Below, piece by piece: positions 63,531 to 64,000 of a DNA stretch of 64,000 nucleotides (its first letter is position 1; every line of letters starts with the position of its first letter). Source of the DNA: Diabrotica undecimpunctata. Taxonomy: Eukaryota; Arthropoda; Insecta; Coleoptera; Chrysomelidae. The stretch lies in assembly GCF_040954645.1 (NCBI RefSeq), contig NC_092803.1:13083230-13147229 (forward strand). Direction: 5' to 3'. A model generated the notes under the pieces. The model was not told where the DNA came from, made no database searches, and saw nothing but the letters and a program-made list of their open reading frames with translations. Made by a program: the position numbers and the translations under genes.

Positions 63531-64000
63531 TTTGCATTTAATTTTTTCATGAGTTTCATATAGTTTTCCTTGCTAACGACCTGAGAGCCCCTGTGTCTTG
63601 TTTGTGGCATATCTGTACTGCCGAATCGTGGTCTCCGATATTTGTGGTTTGTTCAGTAGTAGATTTGTGTTTGTATACAGCCAAGATCATTGTAAATACC
63701 AGATATTAATAATCTAGTGGAATGGGAATTCCCTATCTCAATATAAAGAGCCAATATACCTAAGTGTTTCAGTATTGCTTCCTAGTATTCAATACTGTGT
63801 CTATTCAGAATCAATTCTTTTACGCCACATTTTAGTACTAAAATCGCTACCTACCGATTCCAGAAATGTTTATCGATTTTGCAGTGTAGGTGTGATTAGC
63901 CTCACTTATCTGCAAGTCTTTAAGTCAATCGAGTCATTCAATCAGGGCGTGACACATGGAACCATGAGTGATAGTTGACTACCTTGTAAGAATCAGTGTT
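63531..64000. other. no feature recognised
   Basis: No coding or repeat signature noticed up to the window edge. Confidence 0.35.

Overview
The window looks like an insect nuclear genome, probably a beetle or another repeat-rich insect, although the sequence alone does not fix the species. The signs are AT-rich DNA, GT-AG introns of 87 bp to 13 kb, and dense non-LTR, Penelope-like, hAT and Tc1/mariner debris on both strands. There is nothing bacterial here: no operons, Shine-Dalgarno sites or CRISPR.

One host gene is recognisable. It lies on the + strand from 16163 to 55584: fifteen exons whose reading phases join without a break to give 1288 residues, running from inside a coiled coil to the stop codon. 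The domain order is coiled coil, Ser/Pro-rich linker with a conserved VYATVKGRASQIRS block, PH, PH, MyTH4, FERM. This is the architecture of PLEKHH1/PLEKHH2, the MAX-1 family named for C. elegans motor-axon guidance. The first exons are not found in positions 1-16162 and presumably lie to the left of the window. One intron (53246-54104) uses a GC-AG boundary, and a 13.1-kb intron splits the MyTH4 domain.

The other recognisable content is mostly mobile DNA. Positions 1-16162 hold Jockey/CR1-like, RTE-like and R1-like LINE pieces, a decayed mariner-type transposase, and a 5'-truncated RTE-like insertion with a 12-bp target-site duplication nested inside an older, oppositely oriented RTE-like element. 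The introns hold a 494-bp near-perfect inverted repeat carrying a hammerhead ribozyme in each arm (19264-20334), a complete 2.9-kb hAT element with a 20-bp TIR, an 8-bp target duplication and an intron-containing but broken transposase (21886-24782), a Penelope-like element with reverse transcriptase, GIY-YIG endonuclease and 3' hammerhead (about 26640-29200), and a Tc1-like element with perfect 38-bp TIRs (30115-31659). The 13-kb intron holds RTE-like pieces and a third inverted repeat with eroded hammerhead-like cores. Downstream of the gene are a solo Penelope-like end with a hammerhead (56942-56982), a LINE RNase H plus Cys/His domain (57796-58497) and a long RTE-like reverse transcriptase (60799-62130).

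The most interesting signal is the repeated link between Penelope-type hammerheads and either inverted-repeat or 3'-terminal contexts: four well-formed hammerheads and two eroded ones, five of them inside introns of the MAX-1-family gene. The long inverted repeat would fold into a roughly 490-bp hairpin in the pre-mRNA, with one ribozyme strand in sense.
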